Of a stretch of 64,000 bases of DNA, positions 1 through 7,612 are shown piece after piece (within the stretch, counting starts at the first letter, position 1; the number at the start of each line of letters is the position of its first letter). The stretch covers positions 886,498 to 950,497 of the forward strand of contig NZ_VNIK02000001.1 in assembly GCF_007785775.2 (NCBI RefSeq), given 5' to 3'. Both the position numbers and the translations under genes were made by a program. Source of the stretch: Flagellimonas hadalis. Its GTDB lineage: Bacteria > Bacteroidota > Bacteroidia > Flavobacteriales > Flavobacteriaceae. The notes beneath the pieces are model-generated. The model did not search any database, had not been told where the DNA came from, and saw nothing but the letters and a program-made list of their open reading frames with translations.

Positions 1-337
1 ATAGATTCAGTAAACAGGAATTGTAGGTCTCCCCAGTGCGTTTTTCGGCCAATGTCTTCAACTCCAAGAGGGCTTTTGTCCATGGCAGTGCCTTTTTGGT
101 ATGGTTCGAATAGGTGTATTCAAAGGGTTGGTCCCCATACCAAGCCACTTTACGTTTGGTCTCTATGCGCTTGCCATAGATGATGGCCACATCGTTGGTC
201 CAGGCAATATTCGTCAAAAGTTCTTGAAAATAGGCATCCGCAATGTTTCGGGCCATGACAGACCCATAATAATTCACGGTACCATCCTTGGGCAACCAAT
301 TTTGACCCAGATCTATTTCAGAGCTGAACAAATCCAT
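1..337 (-). CDS. alkB: AlkB-like 2OG-Fe(II) dioxygenase (partial, C-terminus outside window)
   Basis: The first 112 residues are visible; the gene runs off the left edge. I read it from the reverse strand, starting at the ATG ending at 337, which overlaps the end of the preceding Ada-domain gene by 20 bp. The sequence has the N-terminal landmarks of the short AlkB class: LPKDGTVNYYGSV near residue 15, KRKVAWYGD near 65, EYTYSN near 77 and TGETYNSCLLNL at the edge. In this family these residues form the nucleotide-recognition lid and the start of the jelly-roll fold. The HxD...H iron ligands would lie beyond the window. AlkB enzymes oxidatively remove methyl groups from 1-methyladenine and 3-methylcytosine. 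Position as the last visible gene of an alkylation-response operon supports the call. Confidence 0.85.
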   Translation of the reverse strand, partial: MDLFSSEIDLGQNWLPKDGTVNYYGSVMARNIADAYFQELLTNIAWTNDVAIIYGKRIETKRKVAWYGDQPFEYTYSNHTKKALPWTKALLELKTLAEKRTGETYNSCLLNL

Positions 338-569
338 CTTTCCATTGTTTATAGGCCTCCTTCATGCAGTGTCCGCAAGGTCGGAACCCCATTTTACGTG
401 CCTCGGTATCTGATTTAAAAAAAACTCTGTTCTCCCGCTTCATACGTTTGCCCGAAGCACACCCCAAGGTACCATATATTTTCAACCTTTTGTTCCCACC
501 CAGCACAATCTCCCCTTTTCGGATCATGTTCAGGACTTCCTTTTTATCGGTATCGGAATGAAGTACCAT
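318..569 (-). CDS. Free-standing Ada metal-binding (N-Ada-like) domain protein
   Basis: This 83-residue protein matches only the N-terminal zinc domain of Ada. Visible landmarks are CASGKRMKREN at about residues 38-48, an aromatic strand, then GFRPCGHCM at about 63-71. Classical N-Ada has four zinc-ligand cysteines and uses the first, Cys38 in E. coli, as methyl acceptor for phosphotriesters. Here only three cysteines can be aligned and the position of the first is not Cys, so metal binding is plausible but methyl transfer is doubtful. The gene starts 3 bp after the dioxygenase stop codon and overlaps alkB by 20 bp, so it is translated within one operon. The Ada protein of the same operon lacks this domain. 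Confidence 0.8.
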   Translation of the reverse strand: MVLHSDTDKKEVLNMIRKGEIVLGGNKRLKIYGTLGCASGKRMKRENRVFFKSDTEARKMGFRPCGHCMKEAYKQWKDGFVQL

Positions 570-572
570 TTC

Positions 573-1286
573 TCAACTGACGGCATCGTGAAAAATGATG
601 CCTAGCGTATATCTTTCACCATGGTGCAGTTCGCTCACCCCATGCCTCATATTCACCCGATAATATCCCCTTGTGCCTTTTACCGGTCTAAAATTCGTGG
701 TGAAGAGTACCATATCCCCTTTCTTGGGCCTGAGCACAATGGCTTTGGATTGGGCCCTGGGTGTCTGCTGGGTCATCACGAATTCACCTCCTTGGTAATC
801 GGTATCAGGGTCGCTCAAAAAAAGTACGGCCTGGACGGGAAAATAGACTTCTCCGTACAGATCTTGGTGCAAAGTATTGAACCCTCCCTTTCCATATTTT
901 AAAATAAGTGGGGTAGGTTTCAACTGGTTCAGCTCCTTACACTGATCTATCAATTCCTGATGGGTCTGTGGAAAAACCCTTTGTATGTTCAACGCTTTCA
1001 TCCAAAGATTGGCAACGGGCACCAAATGTGGGTACAATCCTTCCCTGAGTTCTTGGATGGGTTCGGGCAATGGATAATCAAAATATTTGTATTCCCCCAA
1101 CCCGAAGCGATAGCGTTCCATGACCACGGTCTTCCTGTACCCTTCTTTCCGATCGTATAATTCCTTCAGGGCATCGCACCTATCTGGTTCCAAATAATCG
1201 GAAACCAAGGCATATCCCTTGTCATGCAGACTTTCTTCCACTTGGTCCCATTTGACCTCGGAACTTTGGTGCATTATTGTATTCAT
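573..1286 (-). CDS. 2OG-Fe(II) oxygenase, Oxygenase-NA (DUF2086) family
   Basis: A 237-residue protein. The start is the ATG ending at 1286 (MNTIMHQ); the in-frame extension up to 1547 is the out-of-frame 3' end of ada and is rejected. It carries the signature of the Oxygenase-NA family: LHQDLYGEVYFP with iron ligands H140 and D142, GGEFVMTQQTPR at about 166-177, KGTRGYYRVNMRHGVS with the distal ligand H215, and R225 in the segment RYTLGIIFHD as likely 2-oxoglutarate anchor. Members are cytosolic dioxygenases related to AlkB/prolyl hydroxylases; the substrate is not established. Its place between ada and the Ada metal-binding domain gene suggests repair of alkylated nucleic acid, but this is inferred from context. 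Confidence 0.85.
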   Translation of the reverse strand: MNTIMHQSSEVKWDQVEESLHDKGYALVSDYLEPDRCDALKELYDRKEGYRKTVVMERYRFGLGEYKYFDYPLPEPIQELREGLYPHLVPVANLWMKALNIQRVFPQTHQELIDQCKELNQLKPTPLILKYGKGGFNTLHQDLYGEVYFPVQAVLFLSDPDTDYQGGEFVMTQQTPRAQSKAIVLRPKKGDMVLFTTNFRPVKGTRGYYRVNMRHGVSELHHGERYTLGIIFHDAVS

Positions 1287-1345
1287 GTTGACTGTTCGTT
1301 TTTTGATGGATGATGGATTGTATTGTTCTTTTTTTGATGGATGTT

Positions 1346-2202
1346 TTACTCGGCTGGGGCCATTTGTGCAGCTTCCCACCCTATGATGGCACTTTTTCGG
1401 GTGCTGCCCCACATATAGCCTCCCACTTTTCCGGTCGATTGGATCACCCTGTGGCATGGGATCAAAAAGGCTACGGGGTTTTTCCCAATGGCCGTGCCCA
1501 CGGCGCGGGACGCTTTCGTCTTTCCATTTTATGCGCAATGGATCCATATACTTCCAGGCTGCCGGTCGGGATCTTGAGCAGGGTTTCCCATACTTTCAAT
1601 TGGAAGGGCGTACCATGCAAATGCAGTTTGATCTGTTCCTGCTTGCTCCAATCATCCCTAAAAATGGCCAGTCCGTCCTGCTGGTTCTTGTCCAACAACT
1701 GTCGATAGGTTGCATTGGGAAAACGGGACTTTAAATCCTCGAACCCCTCTTTTCCATCATCCACAAAGGCCATATGGCAAATGCCCTTGGGCGTGGAGGC
1801 AACGATCAGTTTTCCAAAGGGGCTTTCCGCAAAGCTAAAGTTGATTTCCAAATTCTCTCCCCCGTTCTTGTATTCCCCCGGGGTCATCCCTTCAATGTTG
1901 ACAAAGAGGTCGTGCAATCTTCCCGTCCCTGAAAAACCTGTTTCCATTGCCGCTTCGGACAAGGTGACCTGTGTTTCCTTCAACATTTTCTTGGCATGTT
2001 CGACGCTGATGTACTGCATGAACTTTTTGGGACTTACCCCGGCCCACTCCGTAAAGAGCCTTTGAAAATGGTATGGACTCAAATGAACGGATTCCGCAAT
2101 CTCGTTCAGGGAGGGTTGCTCCTTAAAATTGCTCCGTATGAAGCTGATGGCCTTTGCCACCCTATCGTAATTGAATTCTGCCTGCGTGTTCATAATTATC
2201 AT
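1346..2202 (-). pseudogene. ada: Ada-type AraC regulator / O6-methylguanine-DNA methyltransferase, frameshifted
   Basis: The reading frame from 2202 encodes an AraC-type HTH domain (about residues 10-110, two HTH units, ending GMTPGEYKNGG) followed by the methyltransferase domain (FAESPFGKLIVAS, TPFQLKVWETLLKIPTGS). It breaks after IAHKM near 1524. Adding one G in the GG at that point continues a perfect Ada C-terminus: KASRAVGTAIGKNPVAFLI, then the active-site PCHRV (Cys about 250) and GGYMWGSTRK, ending at 1346 with a total of 285 residues. As written, the protein lacks the catalytic cysteine. It also lacks the N-terminal Ada zinc domain, which is a separate gene at 318-569. The start may be the ATG at 2202 or the one at 2193. 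It is either a recent pseudogene or, more likely, a homopolymer sequencing error. Confidence 0.85.
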
Positions 2203-2273
2203 ATTTGAACCAAAAGTACATGGCTCAACTTGAGGATAAAACCCGAATCTTGCTGACTATTGATCGGGAGTAC

Positions 2274-3236
2274 TTACCCCGCCAACATTTCCTGGCTTTT
2301 CTTCAGGATGTCGGCCACCCTCTTTTTCAGCGCATCGGGTTCCACGATTGTGGCATAGTCCCCGAACATGAGGTACCATCTGGCAAAGCCATTTTCCATA
2401 TCGGCGGTCATAAAGGTCATTTCCATCTGTCCGCCCACAGGTTTTTCCGAAACAAAGCCATAATGCTTTCTGCCTCCCCGAATGTATTTGGCCACGGATT
2501 TTTCCACCAAGATCTTCACCTTGGTCTTTTCCACCTCTTCCCTTTTTTCACGGTGTTCGTCCATGGTCCCGTGCTCCAGCATAAAATCCATCGAGGTCCT
2601 GGCGATGTGGTGTATCCTGTCCGTCCGGAAATGTCTGTAGTCCATCCGCAGGTGGCAATAACCCAGAATGTACCAAAACCCGTTTTCATTGAAAAGGCCC
2701 ACGGGCTCTATCCTACGTTCCGATGGGGTTTCTTCCCGGAGCGATTCGTACTTTAAAAAGACCTGTTTCCGCTCGGCAATGCTCTCGAACAGGATTTCAA
2801 GGGCGTTGGGCACCTCTTCGTTGAACAGCACTTGGCCCGGCACGATGGATACCTGTGACTCCAAGGCTTCCACCCAATCCTTTTCCTTGCCCCGAAGCAC
2901 CGATTTCAATTTGTACATGGCCGACTCGTAGTAGGCCCCGAGGGACTTATCGGTGAACTTTTGCATGAGTTTTTCCGCCGCCACAAAACTTCCGGCCTCT
3001 TCCCGGGTGAACATCACCGGGGGCAGACGATACCCTTCCATAATGGAGTAGCCCACGCCCGCCTCACTGACTATGGGCACACCGGATGCCTCCAAGGTCC
3101 TGATGTCCCTATATACGGTACGAAGGCTCACATCGAAGCGGTCTGCCAGTTCCTGTGCCTTCACAATCCGTTTGGACTGCAGCTGTATCAAAATGGCGAC
3201 TATCCTATCAAAACGTTTGGCGGTGTCCATTCCCAT
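2274..3236 (-). CDS. YafY-family HTH transcriptional regulator with WYL domain
   Basis: The N-terminus is a DeoR-type winged helix (DTAKRFDRIVAILIQLQ, then LADRFDVSLRTVYRDIRTLE with the recognition helix at about residues 28-45). A WYL domain follows in the middle (ERKQVFLKYES, RRIEPVGLFNENGFWYILGYC, HFRTDRIHHI), then the C-terminal extension of the family. WYL regulators sense nucleic-acid or other ligands and control damage and stress genes. I chose the ATG ending at 3236 because it begins directly before the conserved DTAKRFDR segment. An upstream ATG at 3302 would add 22 residues without family similarity, yet it would still lie downstream of the putative promoter at 3334-3341. The gene faces away from a DinB-family gene and lies 71 bp upstream of ada. 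Confidence 0.88.
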   Translation of the reverse strand: MGMDTAKRFDRIVAILIQLQSKRIVKAQELADRFDVSLRTVYRDIRTLEASGVPIVSEAGVGYSIMEGYRLPPVMFTREEAGSFVAAEKLMQKFTDKSLGAYYESAMYKLKSVLRGKEKDWVEALESQVSIVPGQVLFNEEVPNALEILFESIAERKQVFLKYESLREETPSERRIEPVGLFNENGFWYILGYCHLRMDYRHFRTDRIHHIARTSMDFMLEHGTMDEHREKREEVEKTKVKILVEKSVAKYIRGGRKHYGFVSEKPVGGQMEMTFMTADMENGFARWYLMFGDYATIVEPDALKKRVADILKKSQEMLAG

Positions 3237-3333
3237 AATTGCGTGAGCTATCTCCCAAAGATAGGATTTCAATCCAAGGACCTGCGTTCTTTTCTTTCCC
3301 ATCTTGATTCATTTATAATATTATTATCCTTGG

Positions 3334-3341
3334 CAAAGCTA
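3334..3341 (-). promoter_or_regulatory. Putative -7 box for the YafY-family gene
   Basis: On the minus strand the sequence reads TAGCTTTG, an exact match to the Bacteroidota sigma-A -7 consensus TAnnTTTG. It lies about 95 bp upstream of the chosen start. The upstream -33 region would fall in or next to the palindrome at 3353-3368, suggesting autoregulation. Confidence 0.4.
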
Positions 3342-3352
3342 GGCCCACATGG

Positions 3353-3368
3353 TGACAACGGCTTGTCA
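3353..3368. promoter_or_regulatory. Palindromic operator 1 (TGACA-N6-TGTCA)
   Basis: TGACAACGGCTTGTCA is an inverted repeat with six-base arms (TGACAA/TTGTCA). A second palindrome of the same type starts 48 bp further on. Both lie in the divergent promoter region of the YafY-family regulator and the DinB-family gene, so they are the likely binding sites of that regulator. This one sits on the regulator side. Confidence 0.6.
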
Positions 3369-3400
3369 AGAACTTTTTTTTCGGTCGATTTTTTTTCTAC

Positions 3401-3416
3401 TGACAAAGGGCTGTCA
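3401..3416. promoter_or_regulatory. Palindromic operator 2 (TGACA-N6-TGTCA)
   Basis: TGACAAAGGGCTGTCA shares the arms TGACA/TGTCA and the central GGC of operator 1. It ends 11 bp before the -7 box of the DinB-family gene and would cover the -33 region, consistent with repression of dinB-type transcription by the adjacent WYL regulator. Confidence 0.6.
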
Positions 3417-3427
3417 CACCCCCCTTC

Positions 3428-3435
3428 TAATTTTG
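3428..3435 (+). promoter_or_regulatory. Putative -7 box for the DinB-family gene
   Basis: TAATTTTG is an exact match to TAnnTTTG and lies 34 bp before the ATG at 3470. The -33 region expected about 20 bp upstream coincides with operator 2. Confidence 0.45.
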
Positions 3436-3469
3436 GTTTCAGAAATCATAAACCTTTAAATAAAACGTC

Positions 3470-3964
3470 ATGGAAAACAACGTAAAAAATCAAACTGAAG
3501 CACAAGTCATCTCCCCTGCCCAACTTTTGGAGCACTACCAAGGCCACCGCGGTCTTACCAGAAGGGTAATCGAAGCGTTTCCAGAGAAGGAATTCTTCAA
3601 CTACAACATTGGGGGAATGCGCACCTTTGCCGAAATGACCATGGAGCTTTTGGGGATAGCCGTTCCTGGGCTGAAGGAAATCGTGACCCGCGAAACCACA
3701 GAACTGCAAGAACATTTTGAGCACGGGAACCAAAAGGCCAAGATCTTGGAAAGATGGGACCAGGACACGGAAGAGATCAACAAACTTTGGGGGCAGATCG
3801 AATTGGAGCGCTTCCAAGACCATATAAAACTCTTCGGCCAGTATGAAGGCACCGTGCAATCCTCCATTTTCTATTTTATGGACAATGAAATCCACCACCG
3901 GGGGCAGGGCTATGTCTATCTGAGGGCATTGGGCGTTGAACCTCCGTTTTTCTACGAGCGCTAA
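3470..3964 (+). CDS. DinB-family protein (DinB-like metal-binding four-helix bundle)
   Basis: A 164-residue protein of the DinB/YfiT-like helical-bundle superfamily (not DNA polymerase IV). It opens with a helix containing LLEHYQGHRGLTRRVIEAFP, has GMRTFAEMTMELLGIAVPGL in helix two, and ends with the typical EIHHRGQGYVYLRALG, where the paired histidines belong to the predicted metal site. Family members often bind a divalent metal and may act as thiol-dependent transferases; the substrate here is unknown. Its divergent neighbour is a WYL regulator, and operators cover its promoter. A small HMA-like gene follows after 11 bp, so the two are probably co-transcribed. Confidence 0.88.
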   Translation: MENNVKNQTEAQVISPAQLLEHYQGHRGLTRRVIEAFPEKEFFNYNIGGMRTFAEMTMELLGIAVPGLKEIVTRETTELQEHFEHGNQKAKILERWDQDTEEINKLWGQIELERFQDHIKLFGQYEGTVQSSIFYFMDNEIHHRGQGYVYLRALGVEPPFFYER

Positions 3965-3975
3965 AAACGAATGTA

Positions 3976-4194
3976 ATGAAAACCGTTTTGGTATTTAGGA
4001 CTTCGGTATTGGGCAAGGGTCACATCAGGACACTTAGACCCTTATTGAACCAAGTGATCGACAGGAACGGGTATTGGAATTTTGACCTGGAGGATTGTGA
4101 CAACATTCTCCGGGTCGAAACCCAAAATGTACAGCCACACACTATTTCAACTTTATTGAAAAAAAATGGATTTAGTTGCGAAGAACTCCATTGA
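3976..4194 (+). CDS. Small HMA-like (ferredoxin-fold) protein of unknown function
   Basis: A 72-residue protein starting with a beta strand (MKTVLVFRTSVLG), then a helix (HIRTLRPLLNQVID), the segment WNFDLEDCDNILRVE, and a final helix (HTISTLLKKNGFSCEEL). This order matches the beta-alpha-beta-beta-alpha plan of heavy-metal-associated domains, but the metal-binding CxxC of the first loop is replaced by SVLGKGH. It is probably not a metal chaperone. It lies 11 bp after the DinB-family gene and should share its promoter and its WYL regulator. The family assignment is by fold pattern only. Confidence 0.7.
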   Translation: MKTVLVFRTSVLGKGHIRTLRPLLNQVIDRNGYWNFDLEDCDNILRVETQNVQPHTISTLLKKNGFSCEELH

Positions 4195-4307
4195 AATTGT
4201 TTCCCGAAAAACGACCGATGATAAAGAAATCGGGCATGACCTTCGATCAAGGGATGTTGACCGAGTGTTCCGATTTTGGACCATTCGTCCCCCTAAACAG
4301 CATAAGC

Positions 4308-4337
4308 CGGCATCCTGATCTTTTGGATCAGATGCCC
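4308..4337 (+). terminator. Intrinsic terminator after the DinB operon
   Basis: GGCATCCTGATC pairs with GATCAGATGCC across a short T-rich loop (one bulged base), followed by cgctttttgttt. The hairpin overlaps the stop codon of the convergent BNR-repeat gene. The T-tract is on the plus strand, so it should mainly stop the DinB/HMA-like transcript. Confidence 0.6.
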
Positions 4338-7300
4338 GCTTTTTGTTTAAGTTGGTTGAACTGGGACAATAGCTCCTGATAACGTTCCTTTTCTTCTTCT
4401 CCCGGCTTTTTGTCACTTCCACCCAAAATGTTGTTCAGATACGATATTTGGGCCACCATCATCTGCTGGGGATAGGCTCCTTCCTCATTTTTCAATTGTG
4501 GCAACAGCTTCTTGAGGTCCTCCAATTGGGTTTCGTCGGTCTTGTCCTTTTCCAGCTTTTTAATTTTTTCCTCCACATCGTCCTGCAATTTTCGTGCATC
4601 GGACAATAGGTCCATCACTTTTTGTTGTAAAGCCAGTTGCTCTTCCATATCCGATAGGGAAATGCCCTCTTCCTCCAACTTGGGGTCGATAAGCACCTCA
4701 AAAGGTTTCTCAAACGATTGTCCATCCACCGTAAGTTTCGCGGTATAGGTGCCGGGGAGCACCATAGGTCCACCCTTATAGCGTCTTCCCTTGCGCTTGT
4801 CCCAAGGCCCTTTTTGGCGAAGGTCCCATTGGAACCGGTTGATGCCTTTTTTGGTTTCCAACTTGCTGTCCAGATAGACAAAGGTCATGCTAAGGCCCAT
4901 ATCTTCCACTTTTTCTTCCGTCGATTCCAGTTGGGTTGAGTCGCTCACAATGGTGGCCACTTCTTTGCCCTGCCCGTCCAAAATTTGGAGACTGACCCCT
5001 TCTTTTACTTCTTTGGGCAAATAATAATCAATGACAACGCAGGTGGAGGGATAATTTGGAAAATCCCCACCTCCCCAAGGCGTTCTGTACCGAATGGTGT
5101 TGTCCGGTTTGAACAAGACGGGCTCATCCTTCAATTGGTCCATATTTTTGTCCTGAAGGGCCGTGACATTGTCCAAGATCCAAAAACCGCGCCCCATGGT
5201 GCTCAGGATCAAATCGCCTCGGAAAAGAATGATGTCCGTGATGGGCGTCACGGGAAGGTTCTGTTGGAATTCCTTCCAGGTTTTCCCATCATCAAAGGAA
5301 ACAAACATGCCAAATTCCGTTCCTGCATACAACAATCCTTCACGAACGGGATCTTCCCGTAGCACACGGGCGGTGTAATCCGAAGGTATGCCATTGGAAT
5401 CCGTGCTGATGAGTTCCCAACTTTCCCCGTAATTCTCCGTTTTGTAGAAATAGGGCTTCGGGTCCCCCAACAAATGTCGGTCCACCGCCACATAGGCCTT
5501 TGCCGGATGGAACTGGGAAGGCTCCACGGACTCCACCCTTCCTCCTTTGGGCAGTTTCTTCGGGGTTACGTTTTTCCAAGTCTTGCCACCATCTTTCGTC
5601 ACGGAAATGACCCCATCATTGGAACCGGTCCAGATAACTCCTTGGCTGATCTTGGATTCCCTGATGGAGTACAATGTGCTGTAATATTCCTCACCGGTGA
5701 TATCGCGGGTAATGGGATTTCCCGAAATGACTTGTTTGTCCGGCTCGTTCGCTGTCAGATCAGGGGAAATGGTCTCCCACTGCTGTCCGCCGTTGTTCGT
5801 TTTGTGCAGGTATTGTGACCCCATGTACACCACTTCGGGATTGAAGGGCGAAACATGGATGGGGGCCACCCGCTGGAAGCGATATTTTAAATCCTTTGGA
5901 TTGTGTCCATAGATATTGGACGCCCCGATGGAATACTCCCTGTCCATTCCCGTTTTTTTGCTGTACACACTGAAACGTCCCTTACAATTGTTGTACACGA
6001 TGTAATGGTTGCCGGGCATGGGAATAACCGGTCCCGTTTCGCAGCCCCCTACGTCCATCATCATCTGGGTTCCCTGCGTACCCGTGGCAGTCGGAGCCCT
6101 ACTCGGGATGGCCAAAGTGGTGTTGTCTTGCTGTGCCCCGTACACCCAATAGGGATATTGATCGTCCACGGCAACTTGATAGATCTCGGCCGTGGGCTGG
6201 TTGAACTGGGTGGACCAGGTCTTGCCACCATTGTGGGACACGTTGGCACCGCCATCGTTACATTGGATCAAAAGATCTGGGTTGTTGGGATTGAGCCAAA
6301 TGTCATGGTTGTCCCCATGCGGAACGCTCATCCGTTTCCACGTCTTTCCACCATCCGTTGATTTCACCAAGGGATTGGCATTGGAATAAATAATGTCTGG
6401 ATTGGTAGGGTCCAATTCAATGTTGGTGTAGTAAAATGGCCTGTTCACCAAATCCTCATTGTCCGAAACGTGGGTGAACGATTTGCCTTGGTCCACGGAT
6501 TTGTATAGCCCCCTATCCTCTCCCGGGGCTTCAATGACGGCATATAGTATACGTGAATCGACCGGGGAAACTGCTAGATCGATTTTGCCTAGGAGTCCTT
6601 TGGGCAATCCTTTTTCCAGTTTTATCCAGTCTTTGCCCCCATTGATGGACTTGTAGATGCCCCCTTCACTGTTCTCCCCACCAGAATCGATGGTCCATGG
6701 GGTGCGACGGGCCTTCCATGCCGCCGCATAGACCACGTTGGGGTTTCCGGGAAGCAGCTCCAGGTCGGCAAAACCTACCTCATCGGACACAAAGAATACC
6801 TTTTCCCAGTGCTGTCCACCATCCGTCGTTTTGAAGATACCACGCTCACTGTTCGGTTTGAATGCATTGCCAATGGCCGCCACCCATACCGTGTTATGGT
6901 CCGTAGGATCTATTTCCACAGCACCGATCTGTCCCACATTTTCCAGTCCGATATGCTCCCAAGTTTTTCCTGCATCGATGGACTTATACACTCCTTTTCC
7001 TTCGATGATGTTACTGCGGATACCGTCCGACCCCGTTCCCACATACACGATGTTGGGATCGTTGACGGCCACTTCGATGGCCCCGATGGACGGCGTCTTG
7101 AAATAGCCATCGGATACATTGTTCCAAGTGGTGCCATAATCGTCCGTTTTCCACACACCACCACCAGTAGCTCCCAAATAGAAGGTTCCGGGCAACATGG
7201 GGGTTCCCGTGACCGTGGTCACCCGTCCTCCCCGAGAAGGTCCGATGGTACGGTATTCGAATGCCTTGAAGTCTTGCGCGACCAAAGCGCAGGTAACAAA

Positions 7301-7342
7301 AAATGATAGTGTAAAGTAAAAAGAGCGTAGTTGTAATGCCAT
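4328..7342 (-). CDS. Secreted BNR/VPS10 (sortilin-like) beta-propeller protein
   Basis: A 1004-residue protein with an N-terminal signal peptide (MALQLRSFYFTLSFFVTCALVAQ). The first 700 residues are beta-propeller repeats with Asp-box motifs, many of the form S.DGGKTW or S.DAGKTW (GGVWKTDDYGTTW, GVYKSIDAGKTWEHI, GIYKSINGGKDW, LVKSTDGGKTWKRM). The C-terminal 300 residues contain a short beta domain with PGTYTAKLTVDGQS and a coiled-coil region rich in Lys/Glu. Such proteins are common in marine Flavobacteriia as exported or outer-membrane-attached proteins and are often called glycosyl hydrolase, but no catalytic residues can be assigned here. It is transcribed alone, convergent to the DinB operon and divergent from the hybrid kinase. 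Confidence 0.85.
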   Translation of the reverse strand: MALQLRSFYFTLSFFVTCALVAQDFKAFEYRTIGPSRGGRVTTVTGTPMLPGTFYLGATGGGVWKTDDYGTTWNNVSDGYFKTPSIGAIEVAVNDPNIVYVGTGSDGIRSNIIEGKGVYKSIDAGKTWEHIGLENVGQIGAVEIDPTDHNTVWVAAIGNAFKPNSERGIFKTTDGGQHWEKVFFVSDEVGFADLELLPGNPNVVYAAAWKARRTPWTIDSGGENSEGGIYKSINGGKDWIKLEKGLPKGLLGKIDLAVSPVDSRILYAVIEAPGEDRGLYKSVDQGKSFTHVSDNEDLVNRPFYYTNIELDPTNPDIIYSNANPLVKSTDGGKTWKRMSVPHGDNHDIWLNPNNPDLLIQCNDGGANVSHNGGKTWSTQFNQPTAEIYQVAVDDQYPYWVYGAQQDNTTLAIPSRAPTATGTQGTQMMMDVGGCETGPVIPMPGNHYIVYNNCKGRFSVYSKKTGMDREYSIGASNIYGHNPKDLKYRFQRVAPIHVSPFNPEVVYMGSQYLHKTNNGGQQWETISPDLTANEPDKQVISGNPITRDITGEEYYSTLYSIRESKISQGVIWTGSNDGVISVTKDGGKTWKNVTPKKLPKGGRVESVEPSQFHPAKAYVAVDRHLLGDPKPYFYKTENYGESWELISTDSNGIPSDYTARVLREDPVREGLLYAGTEFGMFVSFDDGKTWKEFQQNLPVTPITDIILFRGDLILSTMGRGFWILDNVTALQDKNMDQLKDEPVLFKPDNTIRYRTPWGGGDFPNYPSTCVVIDYYLPKEVKEGVSLQILDGQGKEVATIVSDSTQLESTEEKVEDMGLSMTFVYLDSKLETKKGINRFQWDLRQKGPWDKRKGRRYKGGPMVLPGTYTAKLTVDGQSFEKPFEVLIDPKLEEEGISLSDMEEQLALQQKVMDLLSDARKLQDDVEEKIKKLEKDKTDETQLEDLKKLLPQLKNEEGAYPQQMMVAQISYLNNILGGSDKKPGEEEKERYQELLSQFNQLKQKAGI

Positions 7343-7612
7343 GAGTCAGTTAAAGTTGTTCGATTCTGACCAAATCTAATAAATACTGCTCAATATAACG
7401 TCCGAGGGTAGGAAATTACTGTCTTTTATATTTTGGTAAAAAAACAGTTTCAACATCAAGAAACTGCCAAACATCGATGTATTTTGCAGGACATCCCCAA
7501 ATATTGGGGAAAAGTAGGGGTTTGGCTTTCTTTAGTTTAATTGTATCGAAGGATATATAAACAAGTACGATCCTGTCTTCCCAAAGGGCGGTATCTACTA
7601 AAAGCCTACTTT

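Noticed and set aside
1287..1547. N-terminal extension of the Oxygenase-NA gene
   Set aside because: These 87 codons are the 3' end of ada read in a shifted frame; the dioxygenase domain begins after the ATG at 1286.
4328..7342. Glycosidase/sialidase activity for the BNR-repeat protein
   Set aside because: Asp-box repeats alone do not show catalysis, and no sialidase Arg triad or nucleophile is visible.
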